Counted from the first letter of the stretch, positions 24,886 to 35,416 are shown. The stretch: 64,000 nt of DNA from Rhodanobacter glycinis (GCF_900114325.1 NZ_FOSR01000005.1:1-64000), one strand, 5' to 3'. Notes: generated by a model not told the origin, from the sequence alone. Program-made: numbers and translations.

Positions 24886-27456
24886 GTGCGGTTTGTCTTT
24901 CGTGATGCGGGCGTGCCGCTATGTGCCGTGGCGCTGGTCGTGGGTTTGTCGGCTGGCGTGCTGGGCCTGGCCCATGCCGATGCCGCGCGGCAGGTGGTCA
25001 GGTTCGATACCACGGTGCATCCGGCGCTGTGGCCGAAGGTGCGCTGGCCGCTGGCGCGCGATGCCGCGCTGGAGCAGCGGGTGCAAACGCTGCTTTCGAA
25101 GATGTCGTTGCGCGACAAGGTCGGCCAGGTGATCCAGGCCGACATCGGCAGCGTGACGCCGGACGACGTGCGCAAGTACCGGCTCGGTTCGATCCTCGCC
25201 GGTGGCAATTCCAAGCCTGGCGGCGGACGGCTGGCTGGCCCGGCGAAATGGCTGGCGCTGTCCGATGCGTACTATCGCGCCTCGATGGATACCAGCCACG
25301 GTGGCGTGGCCATCCCGGTGCTGTTCGGCGTCGATGCGGTGCATGGCGACAACGACGTGCTCGGCTCCACCATCTTCCCGCAGAACTCCGCGATGGGCGC
25401 CACGCGCGATCCCGAACTGGTGCGCGAGATCGGTGCGGCGACCGCGCAGGAAGCGCGCGCGGCAGGCATCAACTGGACCTTCGCGCCCACCATCACGGTG
25501 CCGCGGGATGACCGTTGGGGCCGCACCTACGAAGGCTATTCGGAGAGCCCGAAAGTCGTCGCCAGTTACGCCGGCGCGGCCGTCGAAGGCTTGCAGGGCA
25601 AGCCGGGCACGCCGCAGTTTCTGGACAGTTCGCATGTCATCGCCACCGCCAAACATTTTCTTGGCGATGGTTCCACCAAGGATGGCAAGGACCAGGGCGA
25701 CGCCGAGATCAGCGAGAAGACCTTGCGCGATGTGGCCAACGCCGGTTATCCGCCGGCCATCGCTGCGGGCGTGCAGACGGTGATGGCGTCGTTCTCGAGC
25801 TGGAACGGCGTGAAGATGACCGGCAACAAGGCGCTGCTCACCGATGTGCTGAAGGATCGGATGGATTTCCAGGGCTTCGTCGTCGGTGACTGGAACGGCC
25901 ATGGCCAGATTCCCGGTTGCAGCAACGTCGATTGTCCGCAGGCGATCAATGCCGGCCTGGACATGTACATGGCGCCGGACAGCTGGCGCGGCCTGTACGA
26001 ACACACGCTGGCGGAAGTGAAGTCCGGCGTGATTCCGATGGCGCGGCTGGATGATGCGGTCGCGCGCATCCTGCGGGTGAAGTTCCGGCTCGGCCTGTTC
26101 GACCAGGGGGCGCCGTCGGCGCAGCCGCTGGGCGGCAAGTTCAACCTGATCGGCAGTGCGGCACATCGCGCGCTGGCGCGTCGCGCGGTGCGCGAGTCGC
26201 TGGTACTGCTGAAGAACGAACACCACCTGCTGCCGCTGGATCCGAAGCAGCACATCCTGGTGGCCGGCGATGGCGCGAACAGCATTCCCAAGCAAAGCGG
26301 CGGCTGGACGCTGACCTGGCAGGGCACCGGCACCACCAATGCCGACTTCCCGCATGGCGAATCGATCTGGAGCGGCATCGACGCCCAGGTCAAGGCCGCC
26401 GGAGGCAGCGCCGAGCTGTCGGTGGACGGCAAGTACACGCACAAGCCGGACGTGGCGATCGTGGTCTACGGCGAGAATCCCTACGCCGAATTCCAGGGCG
26501 ACGTGCCGACGCTGGCGTTCGCGCCGGGCGATCCCACCGATCTCGATTTGATCCGCCGTCTGCGCGCGCAAGGCATTCCGGTGGTGTCGGTATTCCTGTC
26601 CGGGCGTCCGCTGTGGGTGAACCCGGAAATCAACGCCTCCAATGCGTTCGTCGCCGCATGGTTGCCCGGTTCCGAAGGCGCCGGGGTGGCCGACGTGTTG
26701 TTGCGCAATGCCAGTGGCAAGGTGCAGTACGACTTCCACGGCAAGCTGGCCTATTCCTGGCCGCGTACCGCGGTGCAGACGCCGCTCAACGTGGGTCAGA
26801 AGGATTACCACCCGCAGTTCGCGTTCGGCTATGGCCTGACCTACGAGGACAATGGTGACCTCGGCAAGCTGTCCGAAGTTTCCGGCCTGCCCGCCAACGT
26901 GGCCGCGCCTGGCGTGTACCTGCAACGCGGCAAGCCGGCAGGCGGATTGGCGCTGACGCTGTCGGGCGCCAGTGGTTCGCCTGTCGACGTGACGGCCATG
27001 CCCGCCGCCACGCCTGACGACAGCCTGAAAGTTGCCGCCGAGGACTACCAGCGGCAGGAAGATGCGCGACGCCTCGCCTGGTCCGGCACCGATGCGGCCA
27101 CGTTCGCATTGCACGCTATCAAGCCGCTGAACCTTGATCGCCAGACCAATGGCGACGTGCAACTGGTGGCCACGATCAAGATCGATGCGCTGGCGCCAGG
27201 ACGCGTCACGCTCGGCATGGATTGCGGCCGGACATGCGGCGCCAGTGTGCCGGTGGATGCCACGCTGGCCACGCTGCCGAAAGGCCAGTGGCTGCGCGTG
27301 GGCATGTCGCTGAAATGCTTCCACGACGCCGGTGCCAACATGGCCCGCATCGACGTGCCGTTCCGCCTGGAAACGGCCGCACGCGACACGATTTCGATCA
27401 CGCATGTGGCACTGGGCACCAACGCGGATCACGTGCTGCCCTGTCCGAAGCCATGA
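24886..27456 (+). CDS. Glycoside hydrolase family 3 beta-glucosidase (exo-glucan glucohydrolase type), exported
   Basis: An 856-residue enzyme. A signal peptide (VPLCAVALVVGLSAGVLGLAHA) exports it. The GH3 N-terminal barrel includes KVGQVIQADIGSV, GVDAVHGDNDV, KHFLGDG and the nucleophile Asp335 in FVVGDWNGHG; the C-terminal GH3 domain follows (RESLVLLKNEHHLLPL, VVYGENPYAE), then an extra ~180-residue beta-rich domain typical of bacterial exo-1,3/1,4-beta-glucan hydrolases such as Pseudoalteromonas ExoP. It releases glucose from beta-glucan oligosaccharides in the periplasm or outside. Start: GTG 24886 with GAGGAGAG 5-8 nt upstream, clearly better than earlier codons. Controlled by operator O3. 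Confidence 0.92.
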   Translation: MRFVFRDAGVPLCAVALVVGLSAGVLGLAHADAARQVVRFDTTVHPALWPKVRWPLARDAALEQRVQTLLSKMSLRDKVGQVIQADIGSVTPDDVRKYRLGSILAGGNSKPGGGRLAGPAKWLALSDAYYRASMDTSHGGVAIPVLFGVDAVHGDNDVLGSTIFPQNSAMGATRDPELVREIGAATAQEARAAGINWTFAPTITVPRDDRWGRTYEGYSESPKVVASYAGAAVEGLQGKPGTPQFLDSSHVIATAKHFLGDGSTKDGKDQGDAEISEKTLRDVANAGYPPAIAAGVQTVMASFSSWNGVKMTGNKALLTDVLKDRMDFQGFVVGDWNGHGQIPGCSNVDCPQAINAGLDMYMAPDSWRGLYEHTLAEVKSGVIPMARLDDAVARILRVKFRLGLFDQGAPSAQPLGGKFNLIGSAAHRALARRAVRESLVLLKNEHHLLPLDPKQHILVAGDGANSIPKQSGGWTLTWQGTGTTNADFPHGESIWSGIDAQVKAAGGSAELSVDGKYTHKPDVAIVVYGENPYAEFQGDVPTLAFAPGDPTDLDLIRRLRAQGIPVVSVFLSGRPLWVNPEINASNAFVAAWLPGSEGAGVADVLLRNASGKVQYDFHGKLAYSWPRTAVQTPLNVGQKDYHPQFAFGYGLTYEDNGDLGKLSEVSGLPANVAAPGVYLQRGKPAGGLALTLSGASGSPVDVTAMPAATPDDSLKVAAEDYQRQEDARRLAWSGTDAATFALHAIKPLNLDRQTNGDVQLVATIKIDALAPGRVTLGMDCGRTCGASVPVDATLATLPKGQWLRVGMSLKCFHDAGANMARIDVPFRLETAARDTISITHVALGTNADHVLPCPKP

Positions 27457-27487
27457 CGCGCGGACCTGCGTGAGCGCAACGAAGTGC

Positions 27488-27643
27488 GCCCCTCCCCCTT
27501 CGGGAGAGGGTGGCGGCAGCCGGGTGAGGGTACGGGCGGAGTGGGACGTGGCGGCGTTGCCGAACTCTCACCCCAACCCCTCTTCCTCGCTCCTCAAAGC
27601 GGGGCCATCCATGGCCCCTCTCCGCGTCCAAAGGGAGAGGGGC
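27488..27643. repeat. Palindromic intergenic repeat, copy 1
   Basis: Starts GCCCCTCCCCCTTCGGGAG and ends CAAAGGGAGAGGGGC, inverted arms around ~110 bp that also contains GGTGAGGGT...CTCACCCCAACCCCTC. A second copy of the same design is at 33947-34092. Such 'CCTCTCCCTTTGGGAGAGGGG' palindromes are common between genes in this order. Confidence 0.75.
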
Positions 27644-27709
27644 TTCACCGGCACAGCCATGCCGCAGCGGAAGCCCCATTCAACAATCGACATCCACCGG
27701 GGAGAATCC

Positions 27710-29098
27710 ATGAACGCCATCGCTGCACCGCTTGTCGTGCCACGGCGCACCACCGTCGTCGTCACCTGCATCCTCGCTGCGCTGGCGGGGTTGATGTTCG
27801 GCCTCGACATCGGGGTGATTTCCGGCGCCACGCCGTTCATCCAGAAGGAGTTCGGCATCAGCGACCGGATGGTCGAGTGGATCGTCAGCTCGATGATGCT
27901 GGGGGCAGCCATCGGCGCACTCGGCGCCGGCTGGTTGTCGGCCACGCTGGGACGCAAGCGCTCGCTGATCCTGGGGGGCGTGCTGTTCGTGCTGGGCTCG
28001 TTGCTGTGCAGTCTGGCGTGGTCGCCGGACAGCCTGATCGCGGCGCGCGTGGTGCTGGGCCTGGCCATCGGCGTGGCGACGTTCACCGCGCCGCTGTATC
28101 TGGCCGAAGTGGCGCCGGAGAAGACCCGCGGCGCGATGATCTCGCTGTACCAGCTGATGATCACCAGCGGCATCCTGGTCGCGTTCCTGTCCGATACCGC
28201 ACTCAGCTACAGCGGCAACTGGCGCTGGATGCTGGGCATCATCGCGATTCCCGGCGTGCTGTTCCTGCTGGGCCTGTTCCTGCTGCCGTGCAGCCCGCGC
28301 TGGCTGATGATGCGCGGCCGGCGCGACGAGGCCGTGGAGGTGCTGCGGCGCTTGCGTGGCGATGATGATCACGTGGCACGCGAAGTGGCCGACATCGAGG
28401 AGCAGCTGAAGAACCCGCAGCGCGGCTGGCACATGTTTTTCCAGAACGCCAATTTCCGCCGTTCCGTCGGCCTGGGCGTGTTGCTGCAAGTGGTGCAGCA
28501 GTTCACCGGCATGAACGTGGTGATGTACTACGCGCCACGGATTTTCCAGGGCATGGGTTACGACACCGAAGCGCAGATGTGGTTTACCGCGGTGGTGGGC
28601 CTGGTCAACGTGCTGGCCACCTTCATTGCCTTTGGCCTGGTCGACCGGCTGGGGCGCAAGCCGATTCTGTATGCGGGTTTCGCCACCATGGCGCTGGGGC
28701 TGGGCGTGGTCGGCACCATGATGCATCTGGGCATCGCCACGCACGGCGAGCAGTTGTTCACCGTGGCGATGCTGCTGGTATTCATCGCCGGCTTCGCGAT
28801 GTCGGCCGGCCCGCTGATCTGGACGCTGTGCTCGGAAGTACAGCCGCTGAAGGGGCGCGACTTCGGCATCGCCGTCTCCACCTTCACCAACTGGGTGGCG
28901 AACATGATCGTGGGCGCCACCTTCCTGAGCCTGCTCAACGGCATTGGCGACGCGCGCACGTTCTGGCTGTATGCCGGCTTGAACGGGGTGTTCCTGGTGT
29001 TCACGTTCTGGCTGGTGCCGGAAACGCGCGGCGTCACGCTGGAGCAGATCGAGCGCAACCTGATGGCGGGGAAGCGCCTGCGGCGCATCGGGCGGTAG
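27710..29098 (+). CDS. MFS sugar:proton symporter (sugar porter family, GalP/XylE type)
   Basis: A 462-residue, 12-span transporter. Sugar-porter signatures: GLDIGVISGATPFI in TM1, RxGRR-type DRLGRKP and ATLGRKRS loops, PRWLMMRGR after TM6, QQFTGMNVVMYYAP in TM7 (the sugar-binding QQ-N motif), and PETRGVTLEQIE at the end. It imports a monosaccharide such as glucose released by the GH3 enzyme. GGGGAGA lies 5 nt before ATG 27710. A 254-bp gap with a palindromic repeat separates it from the GH3 gene, so co-transcription is possible but not certain. Confidence 0.93.
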   Translation: MNAIAAPLVVPRRTTVVVTCILAALAGLMFGLDIGVISGATPFIQKEFGISDRMVEWIVSSMMLGAAIGALGAGWLSATLGRKRSLILGGVLFVLGSLLCSLAWSPDSLIAARVVLGLAIGVATFTAPLYLAEVAPEKTRGAMISLYQLMITSGILVAFLSDTALSYSGNWRWMLGIIAIPGVLFLLGLFLLPCSPRWLMMRGRRDEAVEVLRRLRGDDDHVAREVADIEEQLKNPQRGWHMFFQNANFRRSVGLGVLLQVVQQFTGMNVVMYYAPRIFQGMGYDTEAQMWFTAVVGLVNVLATFIAFGLVDRLGRKPILYAGFATMALGLGVVGTMMHLGIATHGEQLFTVAMLLVFIAGFAMSAGPLIWTLCSEVQPLKGRDFGIAVSTFTNWVANMIVGATFLSLLNGIGDARTFWLYAGLNGVFLVFTFWLVPETRGVTLEQIERNLMAGKRLRRIGR

Positions 29099-29896
29099 AT
29101 CTTTTGGGCGGATCGCCTTGACTGAAATGCCTTCGGCTACGGGCCGTCACCTGTGGTGCCGAGGGTTCTGTCCACCAGTCGGCGGGCGGGTTCATTTCTG
29201 GTTTGGATTGTTGTACTGACTCGGGTCGGCTTCGAATTTGCGTAGTCGCAAACTGGCTCGCCTGCGGTGGACTTTCGAGCGCCTGCCGGCGCCCGAGTTA
29301 CCTCTCTTTGCTGGCCCACGCCACTGCAGGAGCAGTGGCGAACAGCGAAGCTGGCCCGAAGGGCGAAGGGCAGGATGCCCGGAGTCAAGAGACGTAACCC
29401 AGAGAAATGGCCTATGGGACCCGCCGACCCTACAAGCCTGATCGGTCGAGGCTTTTTGGAATAGAGGTGGCTCTTCCTGTTACACCAGCGGCCACTCCGC
29501 GCCGTCACCGTTAACTGAGGGCTAGGAAGGGCAAGCTCGCGGGATTGAACTCGACGCTGCAGTGTGCGGTTTTCATCCCCCTTCGAGAAGCGGCGCGCGG
29601 CGTAGGATCAGGCCCGCAGGGTGGCCGGCAGGGATGCCGGCCAGTTCGCCGTCAGCACAGGATGTGCTGTCGGCGAACCCCCGTAGCCGGGCGCGGACCC
29701 GCCGGCTCGCAGAGCCGGTGGGCGCGAACGCAGGGTGCCTCTCTCTTGGGTTACTTTCTCTCGGGCAAGCGAGAGAAAGTGACTCGGCCGCCGGCAGGTG
29801 GGCGAAACCACGCCACCCTAGGTGGCGGCACGGAGCCGAAGGCATTTTCGGCCAAAGCGATTCCTGCCTGCGCAGGAATGACGAGCGCGAGAGCAC
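29099..29896. repeat. Non-coding ~800 bp rich in dispersed hairpins
   Basis: No convincing gene in either strand. Several imperfect palindromes are visible: GCCGGCAGGGATGCCGGC near 29624, a CTTTCTCTCGGGCAAGCGAG-type hairpin at about 29754-29781 (arms ACTTTCTCTC and GAGAGAAAGT), and GATTCCTGCCTGCGCAGGAAT near 29859. These resemble repetitive intergenic elements of Xanthomonadales; a REP-type ATTCC...GGAAT core is among them. Likely a repeat accumulation site between the sugar locus and pilS. Confidence 0.5.
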
Positions 29897-31486
29897 CTAC
29901 GCCAGGGCTTCGCCCACCCGCGCCGGCGGCGTAAGCACCAGCCGGAAGCAGCTGCCGCCGCCGGCGACGCGCACATATTCCAGTCCGGCCTGGTTGGCTT
30001 CGCTCATCTGGCGCGCCAGGTAGAGGCCCAGGCCGGTGCCGTATTCGTGGGTGGTGTAGAACGGTTCGAAGATCTGCGCGGCGACTTTTGGCGGGATGCC
30101 GGGGCCGCGGTCGATGACTTCCAGGATCGGCACGCCGTGTTCGCCCAGCCGGGCCACCACCATCACCCGCGCCGGTTCGCCCGGCATGCGGCCGTAACGC
30201 AACGCGTTCTGCACCAGGTTCCATGCCACCTGCTGCAGTTGCTGCGGGTCGGCCACGGCGATGACCTGACCGCTGCTGTTGATCGCGCGTAGCGAGTCGC
30301 TGCCGATGTCGTTGCCCTGCAGGTACTCGGCCACGAAGTCGCTGGCCCAGTGGCCCAGATCCAGCGTCTCCGGGCGAGAGCGCTCACGCCGTGACAGTTG
30401 CAGGATGTTCTCGATGATCTCGTTCAGTCGCACGCAGTGGTTGTTGATGATTTCCACCATGCGCTGGTCGGTGGCGTTCATGTCGTCCGATTCGGCGAGC
30501 AATTGCGCCGAATAGCGGATCGCCGCCAACGGGTTGCGGATTTCGTGGGCGATCGAGGCGGACAGCCGGCCCAGCGAGCTGAGCGTGAGCTCCTCGGCGC
30601 GGCGCGAGACCAGCGAGGTGTCGTCGAGGAAGATCAGCACCAGCGAGTCGTCGTTCGGCGCCAGCCGGGTGAAGCGCGGCACCACCTCGGGCACGCCGTC
30701 GGCCAGTTGGGTGGCGGTTTCGTCGAGCTTGCCCGAGGTCATCCAGTGGTACAGCCGGCGCGACAGCTCCGGCGCCAGCCGGCCCAGGTCGCGCTGGTCG
30801 GCGGAGGGGTTGCCCAGCAGCATCCAGGCCGATTCGTTGATCTGGTGAATGCGGTTGGCATCGTCCACCAGCAGCACGCCGGTCTTCATGCGGCGGATGA
30901 TCAGCTCGTTGACCTGGGCCAGGTTGGCCAGGTCGATGCTGCGCTGCTCGGCCAGCGCCTCGGTGGCCTGCAACTGGCGACTGAGCACGTGGCAGAGCGC
31001 GACGATGGCGAAGTAGGCCAGCCCAAACAGGCTGGATTCAAGCAGGTGGAAGTCGTTGGTGCCGCTGCCGTGGGGCAGTTCCAGCAGGGTATGGCCGAGC
31101 AGCCCCAGCGTGGCGAGGGCAGCGAAGAACGCGGCCAGCCGCAGCGGCAGCAGCAGGGCGCCGGTGGCCAGGTTCACTGCCAGCATCATCTCGATGCCGA
31201 TGCGCGCATTGCTCATGGTGCTCAGCGCCAGCAGCGCGGCGGCCACGTCCACCGCCAGCGCAACCGAGACCATCCATTGCATGCGCGGCGAGTTGCGGCG
31301 CGCCGACAGCAATGCCAGCACGGCAAAGCCGAGGTAGGCCAGCGCCACGATCCGCGCGATGCCCGGGGTTTCCAGGCGTGGCCAGCCCATGCCGGGCGGG
31401 CTGAAGGACAGGCCCACGTAGACCAGTGCCTGCGCCACCCGGAAATAGTTGAGGAACAGCCATTCGTGCCGGACCGTGCCGGTCAT
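29897..31486 (-). CDS. pilS: Type IV pilus sensor histidine kinase PilS
   Basis: A 529-residue membrane histidine kinase; Pseudomonas PilS is about 530. Six hydrophobic segments cover residues ~20-185 (e.g. IVALAYLGFAVLALLS, VALAVDVAAALLAL, FGLAYFAIVALCHVLS). A PAS-like domain follows (MKTGVLLVDDANRIHQINESA), then the H-box SIAHEIRNPLAAIRYSAQLL, N-box NLVQNALRYG, G1 DRGPGIPP and G2 GTGLGLYLARQM. It would sense pilin levels and phosphorylate PilR to activate pilA with sigma54. It is divergent from sucCD as in other Xanthomonadales, but no pilR lies downstream within this window. Start chosen at MTGTVRHEW. Confidence 0.88.
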   Translation of the reverse strand: MTGTVRHEWLFLNYFRVAQALVYVGLSFSPPGMGWPRLETPGIARIVALAYLGFAVLALLSARRNSPRMQWMVSVALAVDVAAALLALSTMSNARIGIEMMLAVNLATGALLLPLRLAAFFAALATLGLLGHTLLELPHGSGTNDFHLLESSLFGLAYFAIVALCHVLSRQLQATEALAEQRSIDLANLAQVNELIIRRMKTGVLLVDDANRIHQINESAWMLLGNPSADQRDLGRLAPELSRRLYHWMTSGKLDETATQLADGVPEVVPRFTRLAPNDDSLVLIFLDDTSLVSRRAEELTLSSLGRLSASIAHEIRNPLAAIRYSAQLLAESDDMNATDQRMVEIINNHCVRLNEIIENILQLSRRERSRPETLDLGHWASDFVAEYLQGNDIGSDSLRAINSSGQVIAVADPQQLQQVAWNLVQNALRYGRMPGEPARVMVVARLGEHGVPILEVIDRGPGIPPKVAAQIFEPFYTTHEYGTGLGLYLARQMSEANQAGLEYVRVAGGGSCFRLVLTPPARVGEALA

Positions 31487-31839
31487 GGCGGGGCTGGTCG
31501 GGTCGGGCGGCGTGCGGCTGGACACGGATGGCGCACTCGGTGGCAAGGTCGTGGCCGAGTGTATCGGCAGCGGCGCCACGGCCGCCATGCGCCGGCCCGA
31601 AGCCATGGCGCAGGCCCGTTCCGGGGGCAAAACGGCGCTTTCGACCTATGGCCCCTTTCCATAACGGCCCACTTCCACGAAAATAGGCGGCCGTATTGCG
31701 CGGTTCCCGTCATGTTGACTCATGGCTGCGGCGCATTGCACGCCGGCAGCGCGTCTCGAACCGCCGTCCGATTTCCCAGCCCGCGCCGTGCGTCATTTGC
31801 GCGAGGCCGTCCCTTTCCCCCGTTCGCTCGAGGTATCGA

Positions 31840-33000
31840 ATGAATTTCCACGAGTACCAGGCCAAAGAATTGTTCGCGCAGTACGGCATCACCGTACCGC
31901 CGGGCAAGGTCGCCAACTCCCCCGACGCCGCCGTCGACGCCGCCAAGGCGCTGGGCGGTTCCCAATGGATGGTCAAGGCGCAGATCCACGCCGGTGGCCG
32001 CGGCAAGGCCGGCGGCGTCAAGTTCTGCAAGAGCTTCGACGAAGTGCACGCCGCCGCCAAGGGCATGCTGGGCACCCGCATGGCCACCTACCAGTCGGCC
32101 GGCCGCGCGCTGCCGGTGAACCTGGTGCTGGTGACCGACGCCACCGACATCGCCAAGGAGCTGTACCTGTCGGTGCTGGTCGACCGCGATTCCAAGGCCG
32201 TCTCCTTCATCGCCTCCAAGCACGGCGGCGTGGACATCGAGCAGGTCGCCAAGGAAACCCCGGAAGACATCCACACCGTCGTGGTGGATTTCGTCGAAGG
32301 TTTGCAGCCGTACCAGTGCCGCCAACTCGGTTTCGCGATGGACCTGAACCCGAAGCAGGTCAACCAGCTGACCAAGATCATGCTGGGCCTGTACAAGCTG
32401 TTCAACGAGAAGGATCTGTCGCTGGTCGAGCTGAACCCGCTGGCGATCCTCGCCGACGGCAGCCTCGCCGCGCTGGACGGCAAGGTGAACTCCGACGATA
32501 ACGCCGAGTACCGCCATGCCGACCTGGCCGCCATGCGCGACCTGACCCAGGAAGACGCGGCCGAAGCCGCGGCGGTGCAGAACAACCTGAACTACGTGAC
32601 GATGGACGGTTCCATCGGCTGCATGGTCAACGGCGCGGGCCTGGCCATGGCCACCATGGACGTGATCAAGCTGGCGGGCGGCGAGCCGGCCAACTTCCTC
32701 GATGTGGGCGGCGGTGCCACCAAGGAGCGCGTGACCGAGGCGTTCAAGCTGATCCTGTCCTCGGACAAGGTGAAGTGCATTCTGGTGAACATCTTCGGTG
32801 GCATCGTGCGCTGCGACCTGATCGCCGAAGGCATCATCGCCGCGGTGAAGGAAGTGGGCCTGACCATTCCGGTGGTGGTGCGCCTGCAGGGCACCAATGT
32901 CGATCAGGGGCGCGAGCTGCTGGCCAATTCCGGCCTGGCGATCACGCCAGCCGACGATCTCAACGACGCGGCGCAGAAAGCCGTGGCCGCCGCGAAGTGA
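31840..33000 (+). CDS. sucC: Succinate--CoA ligase, beta subunit
   Basis: A 386-residue subunit beginning [17 protein letters not shown], with the ATP-grasp nucleotide-binding domain ([39 protein letters not shown]) and the C-terminal CoA-ligase domain ([27 protein letters not shown]). With SucD it converts succinyl-CoA to succinate with ATP or GTP formation in the TCA cycle. The next gene sucD starts 14 bp downstream, so the two form an operon. Upstream 353 bp is shared with divergent pilS. Confidence 0.97.
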   Translation: MNFHEYQAKELFAQYGITVPPGKVANSPDAAVDAAKALGGSQWMVKAQIHAGGRGKAGGVKFCKSFDEVHAAAKGMLGTRMATYQSAGRALPVNLVLVTDATDIAKELYLSVLVDRDSKAVSFIASKHGGVDIEQVAKETPEDIHTVVVDFVEGLQPYQCRQLGFAMDLNPKQVNQLTKIMLGLYKLFNEKDLSLVELNPLAILADGSLAALDGKVNSDDNAEYRHADLAAMRDLTQEDAAEAAAVQNNLNYVTMDGSIGCMVNGAGLAMATMDVIKLAGGEPANFLDVGGGATKERVTEAFKLILSSDKVKCILVNIFGGIVRCDLIAEGIIAAVKEVGLTIPVVVRLQGTNVDQGRELLANSGLAITPADDLNDAAQKAVAAAK

Positions 33001-33014
33001 GGAGCTAGTAAGTC

Positions 33015-33887
33015 ATGTCAGTTCTCATCAACAAGAACACCAAGGTGCTGGTGCAGGGCTTCACCGGCCAGCAGGGCACCTTCCACGCGCAGCAGGCGCT
33101 GGATTACGGCACCCAGGTCGTCGGTGGCGTCACGCCGGGCAAGGGCGGCAGCCAGCACATCGGCCTGCCGGTCTTCAACGAAGTCGCCGAAGCCGTCGCC
33201 GAGACCGGCGCCGACGCCTCGGTCATCTTCGTGCCGCCGCCGTTCGCGGCCGACTCCATCCTCGAAGCCATCGACGCCGGCATCAAGGTGATTGTGGCGA
33301 TCACCGAGGGCATTCCGGTGCTGGATATGCTGCGCGTGAAGAACGTGCTGCAGCAGCATCCGGAAACCGTGCTGATCGGGCCGAACTGCCCCGGCGTGAT
33401 CACCCCGGGCGAATGCAAGATCGGCATCATGCCGGGCCACATCCACAAGCCGGGCAAGGTCGGCATCGTGTCGCGTTCGGGCACGCTGACCTATGAAGCC
33501 GTGTTCCAGACCACCAACGAGGGCCTGGGCCAGTCCACCTGCATCGGCATCGGTGGCGATCCGATCAACGGCCTGAACTTCATCGACTGCCTGAAGCTGT
33601 TCCAGGACGACCCGCAGACCGAAGGCATCATCATGGTCGGCGAGATCGGCGGTTCGGCCGAGGAAGACGCGGCGGAATTCATTTCCGAGTACGTGAAGAA
33701 GCCGGTGGTTTCGTTCATCGCTGGAGCCTCGGCTCCGGCCGGCAAGCGCATGGGCCATGCCGGTGCGATCATCTCCGGTGGCAAGGGCACGGCGGAAGCC
33801 AAGTTCGCCGCGCTGGAGAAGGCCGGTGTCACCACGGTGAAGTCGCCTGCCGATCTCGGCAAGACGCTTGCCAAGCTGATGAAGTAA
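33015..33887 (+). CDS. sucD: Succinate--CoA ligase, alpha subunit
   Basis: A 290-residue subunit. The CoA-binding Rossmann domain is clear ([19 protein letters not shown]) and the phosphohistidine is His248 in RMGHAGAI, followed by the gly-rich [35 protein letters not shown] is the conserved central block. It works as the SucCD heterotetramer in the TCA cycle. GGAG upstream of ATG at 33015 and a 14-bp spacing from sucC show translational coupling. Confidence 0.97.
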   Translation: MSVLINKNTKVLVQGFTGQQGTFHAQQALDYGTQVVGGVTPGKGGSQHIGLPVFNEVAEAVAETGADASVIFVPPPFAADSILEAIDAGIKVIVAITEGIPVLDMLRVKNVLQQHPETVLIGPNCPGVITPGECKIGIMPGHIHKPGKVGIVSRSGTLTYEAVFQTTNEGLGQSTCIGIGGDPINGLNFIDCLKLFQDDPQTEGIIMVGEIGGSAEEDAAEFISEYVKKPVVSFIAGASAPAGKRMGHAGAIISGGKGTAEAKFAALEKAGVTTVKSPADLGKTLAKLMK

Positions 33888-33913
33888 GCGGCGCGATTCA
33901 TTGCGCTGGAGAC

Positions 33914-33944
33914 AAAGGCCGCGCTCCGTCGCGGCCTTTGTTTG
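33914..33944 (+). terminator. Intrinsic terminator of sucCD
   Basis: AAAGGCCGC (33914-33922) pairs with GCGGCCTTT (33931-33939), followed by GTTTG. It lies 27 bp after the sucD stop. Confidence 0.85.
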
Positions 33945-33946
33945 AA

Positions 33947-34092
33947 GCCCCTCTCCCTTTGGGAGAGGGGTTGGGGTGAGGGTTCGGGCTTGCGCCGACG
34001 TTCGTCGTGATCGCTTCGTCCGTACCCTCATCCGCCTGCCAGCACCTTCTCACCCACAAGGGGACTCCCAAGGTCGCCGGAGGGAGAAGGGA
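33947..34092. repeat. Palindromic intergenic repeat, copy 2
   Basis: Begins GCCCCTCTCCCTTTGGGAG and ends AGGGAGAAGG, the same design as 27488-27643: a terminal palindrome, then GGGGTTGGGGTGAGGGT, a middle segment and a returning inverted arm with TCTCACCCACAAGGGGACTC. It fills the sucD-bioA gap, leaving 28 bp before bioA. Confidence 0.75.
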
Positions 34093-34120
34093 AAAGCTTG
34101 CCTGTGGTTGAGGAATATCG

Positions 34121-35416
34121 ATGCTCACCGACCCCTTCGACCAAACTCATCTCTGGCACCCGTACAGCGCATTGCCCAACCCGGTGCCGGCGCTCAAGGT
34201 CACGCGTGCCGAGGGCGTGATGCTGGAACTGGCCGATGGCACCCGCCTGATCGATGGCATGGCCTCGTGGTGGTGCGCAATCCACGGCTACAACCATCCC
34301 GTGCTGAACCAGGCGGTGACCGACCAGCTTGGCAACATGTCGCACGTGATGTTCGGCGGGCTCACCCATGAGCCGGCGATCGCGCTGGGCAAGTTGTTGC
34401 TGGATATCGTGCCGCAGGGGCTGGATGCGGTCTTCTATGCCGATTCCGGTTCCGTATCGGTCGAAGTGGCGCTGAAGATGGCGGTCCAGTATTGGGTCGC
34501 CAAGGAGCGTCCGGGCAAAGGCAATATCGCCACCGTGCGCTCGGGTTATCACGGCGACACCTGGAACGCGATGTCGGTATGCGATCCGGTGACCGGCATG
34601 CATGGGCTGTTTGGCTCCGCACTGCCACAACGCCTGTTCGTGCCGGCGCCGCGCACGTCGTTTGGCACGGCGTGGGACGCGGCCGACATTGTCCCGCTGG
34701 AGCGCCTGTTCGCCGAGCGAGCCGACGAGTTGGCCGCCTTCATCATCGAGCCGGTGGTGCAGGGCGCGGGCGGCATGCGCTTCTACCATCCGCAATACCT
34801 GGCGGAGCTGGCGCGGCTGTGCCGCGAGTACGAGGTGCTGCTGATCTGCGACGAGATCGCCACCGGCTTCGGTCGCAGCGGCAAGCTGTTCGCCAGCGAG
34901 TGGGCCGGTATCACGCCGGACATCCTGTGCCTGGGCAAGGCGCTCACCGGCGGTTACATGACCCTGGCCGCCACGCTGACCCGGCGCGATATCGCCGAGA
35001 CGATCGGTGCGGGCGAGCCCGGCGTGTTCATGCACGGTCCCACCTTCATGGCCAATCCGCTGGCTTGTGCGGTGGCGCTGGCCTCGACCCGCCTGTTGCT
35101 GGCTGGCGATTGGCAGCAGCAGGTTGGGCGGATCGAGCGCCTGCTGGCCGAGCGCCTCGCCCCGGCGCGCGAGCTGTCGCAGGTTGCCGACGTGCGCGTG
35201 CTCGGCGCCATCGGCGTGATCGAGCTGCGTGCGCCGGTGCGACTGGAACGCATCCAGCAACGCATGCTGGCGCAGGGGGTCTGGATTCGCCCGTTCGGCA
35301 AGCTGGTGTACGTGATGCCGCCGTATGTCATCAGCGATGACGAATTGCAACAGTTGTGCGACGGCATGCTCGCCGTGGTGGCCAGTCTGCAGCCCGACGA
35401 CCTGCGCGTGCTGTAG
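34121..35416 (+). CDS. bioA: Adenosylmethionine-8-amino-7-oxononanoate aminotransferase
   Basis: A 431-residue class-III PLP aminotransferase. The family N-terminus is [19 protein letters not shown], with [13 protein letters not shown], the glycine-rich [34 protein letters not shown] and PLP-lysine Lys273 in [16 protein letters not shown]. BioA uses SAM as amino donor to convert KAPA to DAPA, the penultimate-stage step of biotin synthesis. No other bio genes are adjacent, which is common for bioA in Xanthomonadales. The stop codon overlaps the first bases of the repeat at 35413. Confidence 0.95.
   Translation: MLTDPFDQTHLWHPYSALPNPVPALKVTRAEGVMLELADGTRLIDGMASWWCAIHGYNHPVLNQAVTDQLGNMSHVMFGGLTHEPAIALGKLLLDIVPQGLDAVFYADSGSVSVEVALKMAVQYWVAKERPGKGNIATVRSGYHGDTWNAMSVCDPVTGMHGLFGSALPQRLFVPAPRTSFGTAWDAADIVPLERLFAERADELAAFIIEPVVQGAGGMRFYHPQYLAELARLCREYEVLLICDEIATGFGRSGKLFASEWAGITPDILCLGKALTGGYMTLAATLTRRDIAETIGAGEPGVFMHGPTFMANPLACAVALASTRLLLAGDWQQQVGRIERLLAERLAPARELSQVADVRVLGAIGVIELRAPVRLERIQQRMLAQGVWIRPFGKLVYVMPPYVISDDELQQLCDGMLAVVASLQPDDLRVL

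Noticed and set aside
29203-29464. Several overlapping 64-67-codon frames in the repeat-rich gap
   Set aside because: All three frames on the plus strand are open at once, as expected of GC-rich non-coding repeats; none has a ribosome site with sensible spacing.
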